Assembly (NCBI RefSeq): GCF_000504285.1
Contig: NZ_KI632511.1
Span: 2,477,372-2,541,371, forward strand
DNA: 64,000 nt
DNA from: Actinospica robiniae DSM 44927
GTDB lineage: Bacteria; Actinomycetota; Actinomycetes; Streptomycetales; Catenulisporaceae
Reading direction: 5' to 3'
The position numbers and the translations under genes were made by a program. Below, in pieces: positions 26,024 to 33,859 of the stretch; position 1 is the stretch's first letter; every line of letters begins with the position of its first letter. The notes under the pieces were generated by a model that ran no database searches, was not told the DNA's origin, and saw nothing but the letters and a program-made list of their open reading frames with translations.

Positions 26024-26720
26024 CTGTCCCTGCTTCCGTTTCGGGGTCCCACACACGGTGAAAAACGTCGAAGGGCGCGGCGCCGGTCAGGGCCACTGCG
26101 GCCCGGTGGCCGGGCGGTGCCGGGAGGTCGTGCACGCGGACGACGCCGTCTTCCGCGTCTGCCGGGAAAGGCAGGCAAATGGGGGTGACGCCGTCGACCG
26201 CCAGCGCCATGCCTTGGGAAAGCCGGCCGCCGTGCGCCTTCACGCAAGCCTCCTTGCGGCTCCACAGAGTCGTGAAGCGCGCCGCGATCTCGTCCGGGGT
26301 CGGGCCTTCGGCGACGTAGCAAGCCTGTGCCGCCGGGAAGTGACGGGACGCGAGGCGGGTCGCGACCAGCTCGGACGGCAGCGGCTCGATGTCGACGCCG
26401 ACGTCGCGATGCCAGGTCAGGGCCACGAGGGCAGCCGCACCGCCGGTGGAGAGGTTGACACGGAGTTCTGATTCCAACGAGGGCTTGCCGTTCGGGCCCT
26501 CGTGCCAACGGATCTCGGCCGGCCGCACACTCAGGCGCTCGGCCACGATCTCGCGCATCGCGCCGTGTGCGACGACGAAGCGACTCCGTCCAGAGTGATC
26601 CCGGATCGCCTCGGCACGCTGCGATTCGCGTGCGTCGAGGTGGCGCGCGAGGCGGTCGGTCACGGCCTTCGACTGGTCGGTATGGACCAGGAACACCGTG
26701 ACCTCGTCCTCCCGCGTCAC
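26016..26720 (-). CDS. 4'-phosphopantetheinyl transferase, Sfp type
   Basis: A 234-residue Sfp-type PPTase. The Mg/CoA motifs are visible: RDVGVDIEPL in the middle and WSRKEACVKAHGGRLSQG later, with Asp, Glu and Lys in the expected places. It should convert the apo carrier proteins of this cluster to holo form. GTG 26720 overlaps the stop codon of the upstream KAS-III-like gene (GTGA), and the 3' end overlaps the ligase gene by 8 bp. A dedicated PPTase inside the operon suggests that the carrier proteins are not well served by the housekeeping enzyme (inference). Confidence 0.92.
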   Translation of the reverse strand: MTREDEVTVFLVHTDQSKAVTDRLARHLDARESQRAEAIRDHSGRSRFVVAHGAMREIVAERLSVRPAEIRWHEGPNGKPSLESELRVNLSTGGAAALVALTWHRDVGVDIEPLPSELVATRLASRHFPAAQACYVAEGPTPDEIAARFTTLWSRKEACVKAHGGRLSQGMALAVDGVTPICLPFPADAEDGVVRVHDLPAPPGHRAAVALTGAAPFDVFHRVWDPETEAGTDG

Positions 26721-27457
26721 GCGGGAGTCCCCAGCACACAGATACTTAGTGTTTGTATATCAGGGTCGTAGTCTGCGATCACGGCTGGGCCAGGCTGCTC
26801 CGCGTATGCGGCCCACGCGCCGGTCATCGGCTGCTCGCCCGCGACCTCGGCGAGGCCATCACCGAGGAGCAGCAACGGTGCCTCGGGCAGTAGCCGCAGC
26901 GCTTCGGCGCGGGTTACGCACGTGTGCTGATACACCGTCGCGTCGCCCGGCTCCAGCCACAACGCCACGCCGGCATGCTGCTTCGGCATGGAGACCGGCG
27001 TCCGCATCTCGTAGAACTGCGCGGCCTGCTCGACGATGAGAATCAGTGCATTGCGTGATTCGCCGGAGCCCAGGAACGTCGCGGCGAGACGGATCGCCGT
27101 GTACGCCGCGGAAACGCCCTGCTCCGTGACGGCGAACGCATGCGGTCGGCCCGGGCAGACGCTGCTGAGGTAGAGGGCTGTCGAGCGCCCGGGGCGGACG
27201 TCGGGGACGGCGTGCGCGAGGATCAGCACACCCACCTCTTCGCCCTCGCCCACCACCTCCTCCAGCAGCCCCTGCCCCATCTCGCCGTAGCTGTGGCCAC
27301 GGCCCGCGGCCAACTCGTCTTCGCACACTGCGACACCGTAGGGCCGGGCCGCATCGGCGAGGTACTCCCGCAGCACCGGCTCGCGCGCGAGCTCCGAGGC
27401 ACCCGGGAAGAACCGGGCCAACGCGCGGACCGTTCCGGTGCGCTGCGCGATCGGCAC
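26717..27457 (-). CDS. Truncated KAS III paralogue lacking the catalytic cysteine
   Basis: A 246-residue thiolase-fold protein, about 70 residues shorter than the KAS III enzyme of the same operon. Residues 106-124 (HAFAVTEQGVSAAYTAIRLA region) align without gaps to the active-site helix of that enzyme; the catalytic Cys115 there is Val115 here. The C-terminal half that would carry the His and Asn of the triad is missing or unrecognisable. It therefore cannot be a normal condensing enzyme. By analogy with chain-length factors it may pair with KAS III, but that is inference. It begins 4 bp after the carrier-protein gene. Confidence 0.7.
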   Translation of the reverse strand: MPIAQRTGTVRALARFFPGASELAREPVLREYLADAARPYGVAVCEDELAAGRGHSYGEMGQGLLEEVVGEGEEVGVLILAHAVPDVRPGRSTALYLSSVCPGRPHAFAVTEQGVSAAYTAIRLAATFLGSGESRNALILIVEQAAQFYEMRTPVSMPKQHAGVALWLEPGDATVYQHTCVTRAEALRLLPEAPLLLLGDGLAEVAGEQPMTGAWAAYAEQPGPAVIADYDPDIQTLSICVLGTPA

Positions 27458-27461
27458 CGCC

Positions 27462-27752
27462 TCAGCCCTCGACGGCGTGCGAGGCGACGAAGTCGGCCAG
27501 CGAGCCGAGCGAGCCGAGGTCGTCCTGGCCGATCTCCTCGACGTCGATCTGGATGTCGAGCTCCTCCTCGAGCTCGAGCAGCAGCGAGAGGGTGTGCGCG
27601 GAGGTCAGGCCGACCTCGTCGAACAGGCAGGCGCTCTCGGCCGGGGGCGGCACGTCGCGGCCGAGCACCCGGGGCAGCAGGATGCGGATGGAGTCGACCA
27701 CGCGCGGCCGCAGCACGTCGGCGCTCTCGGTCTGCTCTTGCGTCTGGTCCAT
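27462..27752 (-). CDS. Acyl/peptidyl carrier protein (minus-strand operon)
   Basis: A 96-residue carrier protein starting at ATG 27752. Four helices are expected; the phosphopantetheine site is Ser51 in EVGLTSAHTLSLLLELEEEL, where the usual Asp-Ser is Thr-Ser. A strongly acidic recognition helix follows (ELDIQIDVEEI). It lies between the KAS III gene and its Cys-less paralogue, and is the natural acceptor for the aminoacyl ligase encoded three genes later. It could equally serve KAS III; the sequence does not decide this. Confidence 0.88.
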   Translation of the reverse strand: MDQTQEQTESADVLRPRVVDSIRILLPRVLGRDVPPPAESACLFDEVGLTSAHTLSLLLELEEELDIQIDVEEIGQDDLGSLGSLADFVASHAVEG

Positions 27753-27820
27753 GGTGATTGCCGGGTCCTTCCGAAAGGAGGCGTGCAACGGTCGCGGCGG
27801 CCCGCCGGCCGCCGATTGGA

Positions 27821-28768
27821 TCAGTGTTCGAGTACCATCGCCGAGAATGCCGCGCCGATGCCCGCGGCCGCCACCAGGTAGCGGTCGCCGGGGCGCAGCA
27901 GGCCTTGCCGGGTGGCGGTGTGCAGGTTGATGAAGGCGTCCGCGGCGAAGCAGTGCCCGTACGGCGCGACGTTCTCCAGCAGGATCCGCTCGAGCGGGAA
28001 GCCGGTGCGGCGGCTGAGCGAGCGCCAGGAGATCCGGTTCGCGTTGTGCGGCACGATCAGCTTGATCTCCTCCAGCCGGGTGCCGGCCGCGTCCAGCGCC
28101 TCGCGGATCACGGCTTCGAGCAGCTCTGGGTAGGCCCGGTTGAAGGCGGTCAGCAGGGCCGGGTCCTCGGACAGCCTGCCGTCGTACTCGCCGCGCAACG
28201 CGGCCCGGTAGGACAACACGCGGTCGCGGTCGCCGCCCGGGCCCACCAGGCAGGCCGCGGCGCCCTCGCTGAACACCGAGATCTCCGGCGCGATCTGCGC
28301 GTCCCGGGTGAAGGTCTTCTCCCCGGCCAGGACCAGCGCGAGCGGCTCCTCCCCCGCGGGGGTGGCGCCGCCGTGCGCGGCCAGCAATCGGCCCGCGAGG
28401 TCGATCGCGAGCAGGCCGCTGGCGCAGGCGTGGTGCGAGACCTTGAACGCGAGCGCGTGTTCGAGGCCTAATTCGCGGCACAGGGTGCGCAGCGGGTTGT
28501 GCGGATAAGGGGTCTGCACCGGCAGACTCGTGGCGTAGAGCACGTAAGCGACGCGGTGCTCGTTGCCGCGCAGGGCGGCGAGCGCGCCGGCCGCTGCGCG
28601 CAGCAGGTCTTCCACCGTGCCATCCGGGTCGAGCCGCACCTGGTCCAGACCGTGGAACCGGCGGAACAGCACGGTCTGCCGATCCGGCAGGCCGAGCCGT
28701 CGCCCGACCTGTTCGATCGGCACGGACGAGGGCGGGAGATGCACGGCCACCGCGTGCAGAGCGGTCAC
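27821..28768 (-). CDS. KAS III-like ketosynthase/acyltransferase with altered triad
   Basis: A 315-residue thiolase-fold enzyme; GTG 28768 follows GAGAGGA. The nucleophile is Cys115 in HHACASGLL and the His is His241 in VPHNANRIS. The third residue, Asn in FabH (GNTSAAS), is His272 in APYGHCFAADAF, so the triad is Cys-His-His. Related KAS III-like enzymes in antibiotic pathways catalyse acyl transfer (C-O or C-N) rather than decarboxylative condensation, and often have changes at this position. It is the first gene of the minus-strand operon; the 138-bp region upstream is shared with the glycosyltransferase gene. Codon 100 is TTA (28469-28471). Confidence 0.82.
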   Translation of the reverse strand: MTALHAVAVHLPPSSVPIEQVGRRLGLPDRQTVLFRRFHGLDQVRLDPDGTVEDLLRAAAGALAALRGNEHRVAYVLYATSLPVQTPYPHNPLRTLCRELGLEHALAFKVSHHACASGLLAIDLAGRLLAAHGGATPAGEEPLALVLAGEKTFTRDAQIAPEISVFSEGAAACLVGPGGDRDRVLSYRAALRGEYDGRLSEDPALLTAFNRAYPELLEAVIREALDAAGTRLEEIKLIVPHNANRISWRSLSRRTGFPLERILLENVAPYGHCFAADAFINLHTATRQGLLRPGDRYLVAAAGIGAAFSAMVLEH

Positions 28769-28906
28769 CGGGGGTCCTCTCGCGTGGTCTAGTCCATTTG
28801 CGGGGCGAGCTGTAGTATGCCGCCGTCCCGCGCGCTCCACAAGAGAGCACCCGCCGTCCTGCAGATCCCCATCCGTCTCCGCTTGAAGGAACCGAAGGGC
28901 CGCCGA

Positions 28907-30100
28907 GTGACGCCGCAGCGCCGCTTCCTGTTCGTCGCTCCACCGCTTTCCGGGCACGTCAACCCCACTGCGGCACTCGGCAGAGCCCTGATGGACCGGG
29001 GGCACGCGGCCGCATGGGCCGGCTCGGAGATGTTCCTCAGACCCCTGCTAGGCGAGGAAGCAGAGATCTTCCGTACGGGTTCGAAGATGCTCCGCGATCA
29101 GGGCGCCGGCGGCGAGGCCGCGGTGCGCTCGCTCTGGGCCGACTTCGTCGTCCCGTACGCCCGCTTCACCCTCACCGCGGTGGACAAGGCCATCGCCGAG
29201 TTCGCCCCGGATGTCGTGATCAGCGACGAGCACACCCCGGCCGGAGCGCTGGCCGCGCAGCGGCGCGGCGTGCCGTGGGCCACGCTGGCGACCTCGTCGA
29301 TGGAGCTCGGGCGCCCGTTCCGGGACCAGCCCGAACTCGACGGCTGGATCCTCGAGCACCTGCGCACGCTGTGGGCCAAAGCAGGGCTCGATCCGGCCGG
29401 CTTCCTCGACCCTCGCGCCTCGCCCCACCTCGTGCTCGCGCTCACCAGTCCAGCCCTGACCGGCCAAGATGCCTACCCTCCGCACTACGCGCTGGTCGGG
29501 CCGCTGCTCGGAGCCCGGCCGTCCGGACCGGACTTCCCGTGGGCTGCGCTCGATCCCCGGCGCCGCCTGGTCATCGTCACCATGGGCACGCTCGCCGGCG
29601 ATCTCGCCGCGGACTTCCTGCGGCGGACGGCCAAGGCCCTGGGCGAGCTCGCCGACGTGCAGGGCGTGCTGGTCGCGCCGCTCGAATCAGGGCTCGAGGA
29701 GATTGCACCGGCGAACGTGCTGGTGCTGCCGCGTGTCCCGCTGCTCGATCTGCTCGAAGCGGGCGCGGTCGCCGCGCTCGTCTGCCATGGCGGACTCAAC
29801 TCCGTCACTGAGGCACTCGCCCACCGCGTCCCGCTCGTACTCGCCCCGATCCGGCACGACCAGCCGATCACGGCCGCCCAGGTGGCGGCGGCCGGTGCCG
29901 GCCGGCTGGTGGACTTCGCCGGAGCGGGGCCGGACGAGATCCGGCGGGCGATCGAAGCAGTGCTCGACGATCCGGAGCCGCGCACCGCCGCGGCCCGGGT
30001 GGGCGAGGCGCTGCGCCAGGGCGGCGGGCTGTCCGCCGCCGTGCGCCGGCTCGAGGCGCTAGTGCCAGAGCCCGGCACCATCCGTACCGACCAGGACTAG
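28907..30100 (+). CDS. Glycosyltransferase, GT1/MGT type
   Basis: A 397-residue GT-B enzyme. I choose GTG 28907 (GAAGGAACC upstream), which gives VTPQRRFLFVAPPLSGHVNPT; a longer frame upstream is not conserved. The C-terminal nucleotide-sugar site reads VCHGGLNSVTEALAHRVPLV...DQPITA, as in macrolide and UDP-glucuronosyl-type transferases. It should glycosylate the cluster product or act in self-protection by inactivating it. No deoxysugar genes are nearby, so a common sugar nucleotide is likely the donor. It is divergent from the KAS III operon and starts a plus-strand run with the exporter genes 11 bp downstream. Confidence 0.85.
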   Translation: MTPQRRFLFVAPPLSGHVNPTAALGRALMDRGHAAAWAGSEMFLRPLLGEEAEIFRTGSKMLRDQGAGGEAAVRSLWADFVVPYARFTLTAVDKAIAEFAPDVVISDEHTPAGALAAQRRGVPWATLATSSMELGRPFRDQPELDGWILEHLRTLWAKAGLDPAGFLDPRASPHLVLALTSPALTGQDAYPPHYALVGPLLGARPSGPDFPWAALDPRRRLVIVTMGTLAGDLAADFLRRTAKALGELADVQGVLVAPLESGLEEIAPANVLVLPRVPLLDLLEAGAVAALVCHGGLNSVTEALAHRVPLVLAPIRHDQPITAAQVAAAGAGRLVDFAGAGPDEIRRAIEAVLDDPEPRTAAARVGEALRQGGGLSAAVRRLEALVPEPGTIRTDQD

Positions 30101-30111
30101 GGAGAGCACGC

Positions 30112-31092
30112 TTGATCACGACGAAGGGCCTGCGCAAATCCTTCCAGTCCCGCAAGCGCCGGCAGACCACCACGGTGGACGCGGTGCGCGGGGTGGACCT
30201 GAGCGTGGACGAAGGTGAGATCTTCGGCTTCCTCGGCCCGAACGGCGCGGGCAAGACCACGACGCTGCGGATGCTCGCCACGCTGCTGCACCCGGACGGC
30301 GGCGAGGCGATGATCTTCGGCGCCGACCTGATGACCGATCCGGCCCTGGTGCGCCGCCGCATCGGCTACGTCGCGCAGCAGGGCGGCACCGCCGACGGCG
30401 CGACCGCCCGCGAGGAGCTGGTGATCCAGGCCAGGGTGCACGGGATCGGCAAGGCGGAGGCGCTGGAGCGGGCCGCCCAGGCGGTCGAGGCGTTCGGCAT
30501 GGGCGAGTACGCCGACCGGCCGTGCAAGACCTACTCCGGCGGCCAGCGGCGGCGGCTCGACATCGCCCTCGGGGTGATCCACCGCCCGCGCGCGCTGTTC
30601 CTGGACGAGCCGACGGTCGGGCTCGACCCGGCCAGCCGCGGCCAGGTCTGGGCCGAGATCCGCCGGCTGCGCGCGCTGGGCATGACGGTCTTCGTCACCA
30701 CCCACTACCTGGACGAGGCGGACTCGCTGTGCGACCGGGTGGCCATCATCGACCACGGCGAGATCGTGGCCGAGGGCACCCCGGACGACCTCAAGAGCGA
30801 GATCTCCGGCGACGTGGTGATCGTGGGCCTCGGCGGCGGCGCCGACGCGGCCGCGGGCATCGCCGACCGGGCCGCCCAGGCGCAGAAGGCGTTGGCCGAC
30901 CAGCCGTACGTGCGCAAGCTCGAGATGTCGGCCGAGGACGCGCTGCGCGTGTACGCGGTCGACGGGGGCACCGCTATCCCGCTGATCCTGCGCGCGCTCG
31001 AGGGCGCCGGGATCGAGCCGGATCTCGTTCAGCTGCAGCGGCCCAGCCTCGACGACGTGTTCCTGACCAAGACCGGCCGCACCATCGCATGA
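30112..31092 (+). CDS. ABC transporter ATP-binding protein, DrrA type
   Basis: A 326-residue ATPase starting at TTG 30112 after AGGGAGAG. Walker A GPNGAGKTTT, signature SGGQRRRLDIA, Walker B ALFLDEPTVGLDP and the switch His in VTTHYLDEADSL are all present. The C-terminal ~90 residues match the DrrA-type regulatory tail. With the ABC-2 permease downstream it forms an antibiotic exporter, the likely self-resistance and export system of the cluster. Confidence 0.93.
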   Translation: MITTKGLRKSFQSRKRRQTTTVDAVRGVDLSVDEGEIFGFLGPNGAGKTTTLRMLATLLHPDGGEAMIFGADLMTDPALVRRRIGYVAQQGGTADGATAREELVIQARVHGIGKAEALERAAQAVEAFGMGEYADRPCKTYSGGQRRRLDIALGVIHRPRALFLDEPTVGLDPASRGQVWAEIRRLRALGMTVFVTTHYLDEADSLCDRVAIIDHGEIVAEGTPDDLKSEISGDVVIVGLGGGADAAAGIADRAAQAQKALADQPYVRKLEMSAEDALRVYAVDGGTAIPLILRALEGAGIEPDLVQLQRPSLDDVFLTKTGRTIA

Positions 31093-31132
31093 ATACCCTG
31101 ATCCCGCCGCACCCATCGGAGTCACGAGGAAT

Positions 31133-31897
31133 ATGAAGACGCTTCGCGACGTCTGGCTCGTCTACCAGCGCCAGATGCTGCTCATGGCCCGCATGCCGGT
31201 GTGGATCGCCATCGGGCTGATCCAGCCGGTCGTCTACCTCTTGCTGTTCGCTCCCTTGCTCAAGGTGGCGCTCGCCCCGATGGGCGCCACCACGTACAAC
31301 GAGGCGTATCGCATCTACGTCCCCGGGCTGCTGGCCGCGCTGGCGATCTTCGGCGGCCTGTTCACCGGGTTCAACCTGCTCGGTGAGCTGCGGGCCGGAG
31401 TGATCGAGCGCTACCGGGTGACCCCGGTCAGCCGGCTGGCGCTGCTGCTCGGCCGGGCGCTGCGGGAGACGACGCTGCTCGTCGGCCAGGCAGTCGTGAT
31501 CACGTTGCTGGCGCTGCCGTTCGGGCTCACCGTCGCGCCGGCCGACCTGGCTCTGGCCTACCTGCTGTTCGGTCTCATGGCTCTGATGTCGGCCGCGGCG
31601 TCCTACGGGATCACCATGGCGGTCAAGTCCGACGCCGCACTGGCGCCGCTGGTGAACACGATCGCCCAGCCGATCTCGCTGCTCTCCGGCGTGCTGCTGC
31701 CGCTCGCGCTCGCCCCGGCCTGGCTGCGCGGAGTGGCGACGGTCAACCCGTTCTACTGGTCGGTCAACGGGATGCGCGCGCTGTTCACCGGGAACAGCGC
31801 GGCGCACTCGGTGTGGGAGGGCCTTGCGGTCTCCGCCGTGCTGGCGGCGGCCGCGATCGCCTGGTCGGCCCGCCTGTTCGCCCGCCGGGTCAGCTGA
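31133..31897 (+). CDS. ABC-2 type export permease, DrrB type
   Basis: A 254-residue membrane protein with about six hydrophobic helices; ATG 31133 follows ACGAGGA. The conserved ELRAGVIERYRVTPVSRLAL block and the late LPLALAPAWLRGVATVNPFYW are hallmarks of ABC-2 permeases of daunorubicin-exporter type. It partners with the ATPase gene 40 bp upstream. Its 3' end overlaps the convergent esterase gene by 8 bp. Confidence 0.92.
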   Translation: MKTLRDVWLVYQRQMLLMARMPVWIAIGLIQPVVYLLLFAPLLKVALAPMGATTYNEAYRIYVPGLLAALAIFGGLFTGFNLLGELRAGVIERYRVTPVSRLALLLGRALRETTLLVGQAVVITLLALPFGLTVAPADLALAYLLFGLMALMSAAASYGITMAVKSDAALAPLVNTIAQPISLLSGVLLPLALAPAWLRGVATVNPFYWSVNGMRALFTGNSAAHSVWEGLAVSAVLAAAAIAWSARLFARRVS

Positions 31898-32837
31898 TCC
31901 GCGCGTCGTACGCCGCGGCCAGCCGGGCCGCGGCGTACGCCTGGGCGTCCCGGGCGAGGGCGAAGGTGCCGGGCATCGCGAAGAAGCCGTGTGACATGCC
32001 GTCGTAGCGGCGCGCCTCGACCGGGACGCCGGCGTCGGCGAGCTTGCGCGCGTAGGCCTCGCCCTCGTCGCGCAATGGGTCGTACTCGGCCGTGATGACG
32101 GTCGCGGGCGGCAGGCCCTTGTGGCTCGGCGCGCGCAGAGGCGAGGCGAGCGGGTTCTCGCCGTCGGCCGGGTCGGCCAGGTAATGGCCCCAGTACCAGC
32201 GGACCGAGTGACGGTTGAACAGCAGCGGATCTTCGTCATCGAGCTCTGGCGGCTCCTGCGGCCGGTAATCCGTGTTCGGATACACCAGCAGCTGATGGCA
32301 GATCTCGGGCCCCTGCCCGTCATCCCGGGCTCGCAGGCTGACGGCGGCGGCGAGGTTGCCGCCTGCGCTGTCGCCGCCGACGGCCAGCTTGCCCGGCATG
32401 TTCTCGGCGACCCAGGAGACCGCGGCGTAGCAGTCCTCTACGGCGGCCGGAAACGGATCCTCGGGCGCGCGGCGGTAGCGCACCGAGACGGTGACGCAGC
32501 CGACGGCGTTGGTCAGCGCTCGGCAGATGCCGTCGCAGGTATCGAGGTCGCCCAGAGTCCAGCCCCCGCCGAAGAAGTAGACGAGCACGGGCAGCGGGCC
32601 GGTTCCGACGCGGTCTAAGGGCTCGTAGCCGCGGATCGTCAGCGTGGTCCCGCTCTCGGGCGGCCCTGGGATGTCGCGATGCCAGACCTCGCCGACCGGC
32701 TCGGGTCTGCCGCCGCCCGCCTGGACTTCGGCGAGATCCCGGGCCCGTGCTTCGGCCAGCGTGAGCGTGTAGAGCGGTGCCACCGCCTGCTCAGCGCGGT
32801 GCCGCCGAGCGGCCTCGGCCTCGGGGTGCAGCGGCAT
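31890..32837 (-). CDS. Alpha/beta-hydrolase, HSL-type esterase
   Basis: A 315-residue esterase of the hormone-sensitive-lipase family. The oxyanion motif HGGGW appears as FFGGGW (89-93, His replaced by Phe), the nucleophile Ser157 is in GGDSAGGN, and Asp253 (EYDPLRDE) and His283 (MSHGFF) complete the triad. No release thioesterase is visible in the cluster, so it may release or hydrolyse the product; this is inference. Translation is linked to the upstream methyltransferase gene by a TGATG overlap. Codon 74 is TTA (32616-32618). Confidence 0.88.
   Translation of the reverse strand: MPLHPEAEAARRHRAEQAVAPLYTLTLAEARARDLAEVQAGGGRPEPVGEVWHRDIPGPPESGTTLTIRGYEPLDRVGTGPLPVLVYFFGGGWTLGDLDTCDGICRALTNAVGCVTVSVRYRRAPEDPFPAAVEDCYAAVSWVAENMPGKLAVGGDSAGGNLAAAVSLRARDDGQGPEICHQLLVYPNTDYRPQEPPELDDEDPLLFNRHSVRWYWGHYLADPADGENPLASPLRAPSHKGLPPATVITAEYDPLRDEGEAYARKLADAGVPVEARRYDGMSHGFFAMPGTFALARDAQAYAAARLAAAYDARIS
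31907..31939 (+). terminator. Stem-loop after the exporter permease, inside the esterase 3' end
   Basis: A perfect 14-bp stem (31907-31920 with 31926-31939) with a 5-nt loop starts 9 bp after the permease stop codon. It lies within the last codons of the convergent esterase gene, so these bases serve both as coding sequence on one strand and, probably, as a terminator on the other. Confidence 0.65.
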
Positions 32838-33616
32838 CAGGCGGTCGCCTCGACGTACATCGTCTCATCCCGACGGAACGTCGTATCGAGGGCTGCGACG
32901 TCCGGACGTTCGCCCGTGCGGAATCCGCACGAGCGGACCTTCGACACGTCGAAACCGGCCTCCGCCAACGCGAACGTCAGCTCATCGAGGTCGTAGATCC
33001 ACCGGTGTCCGTAAAGGTAAAAGATCTGATTGAGCATGAAGGCCTTGCGTTCCGGCATGGGCGGACCGACTTGCATCACCTCCAGCCGGCGCCGGTGCTT
33101 CGCGAAGAAGCGGTCCTCGTCCCGATAGCCCTCGATATAAATGCGCAGATCGGGCGTGGTGAGCCGGAGCAGGCCGCCCGGCGCGAGGACGCGGCGGACC
33201 TCGGCCAGCCAGCGGATCGCGACCGGCAGGGTGACGTGCTCGATCAGGTGCTCGGCGTAGGCCCAGTCCAGGCTGCCGTCCGCGAAGGGCAACGGCTCGC
33301 CGACGTCCAGCCGGGTGAACAGGCTCTCGCCGTCGACGCGGTAGAGCGGACCGAGCTCGGCCGCCCCGTCCGGGCCGGTCAGCGGGGCGAGATCGGTGGC
33401 GAGGCCGGACGGGTGCTCGGTGCGGAAGGCGGCGAACTCGATCCCGGTCACCCCGTGCCCGGCGAGCTCGGCGCGCGTGCGCGGCAGCCGCGGCGCGAGC
33501 TGCTCGAGTTTGTCGCAACGGGCGATGGAGGCGGAGAACTCGTCCATCCGCTCGGCCAGTGAGTCAGGGTCCTGCCAGTTCCAGCCGGGGAACGCCCGGG
33601 CGGGCTCCGACGTCAC
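32837..33616 (-). CDS. Class I SAM-dependent methyltransferase
   Basis: A 259-residue protein starting at GTG 33616, which follows AAAGGAG. The core FADGSLDWAYAEHLIEHVTLP and the post-motif RVLAPGGLLRLTTPDLRIY are typical of Methyltransf_11-type folds; the classical GxGxG loop is weak. It probably methylates an O, N or C of the cluster product. It is co-transcribed with the esterase (TGATG overlap) and divergent from the long plus-strand operon, sharing a 243-bp control region. Confidence 0.8.
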   Translation of the reverse strand: MTSEPARAFPGWNWQDPDSLAERMDEFSASIARCDKLEQLAPRLPRTRAELAGHGVTGIEFAAFRTEHPSGLATDLAPLTGPDGAAELGPLYRVDGESLFTRLDVGEPLPFADGSLDWAYAEHLIEHVTLPVAIRWLAEVRRVLAPGGLLRLTTPDLRIYIEGYRDEDRFFAKHRRRLEVMQVGPPMPERKAFMLNQIFYLYGHRWIYDLDELTFALAEAGFDVSKVRSCGFRTGERPDVAALDTTFRRDETMYVEATA

Positions 33617-33859
33617 GGATACTCCTTTGTTTTCGCATACGTGTATCGCAACATTTTTATTGCGAGCGCGTACTCGGGTACGTCGAAGCGGCGTTCCGCA
33701 CAGGCGCGCAACGCGACGAGCGGCAGCGTATCGAGTTTTCCGGCTAATTGGTATAGACCCTTGACCCGGCGTCACGGATATGGCACCGTCTGGCACGCGC
33801 CACCGTTCCGCTGCTAGATCAGAACCTTTCTTCAGTGATCAACGTGCTCTGGTGGGATC
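33617..33859. promoter_or_regulatory. Divergent control region of the methyltransferase and main biosynthetic operon
   Basis: This 243-bp gap is markedly more AT-rich than its surroundings around 33627-33665. It holds a short inverted repeat, TCGCAA (33646-33651) with TTGCGA (33660-33665), around an A/T-rich loop, and a TTGACC hexamer at 33761-33766 that could be a -35 box for the plus-strand operon, although no good -10 box follows at the usual distance. Both operons must start here because coding sequence closes in on each side. No regulator gene is nearby. Confidence 0.4.

Noticed and set aside
33761-33790. Sigma-70-type promoter (TTGACC) for the main biosynthetic operon.
   Set aside because: No acceptable -10 hexamer at 16-18 bp spacing.
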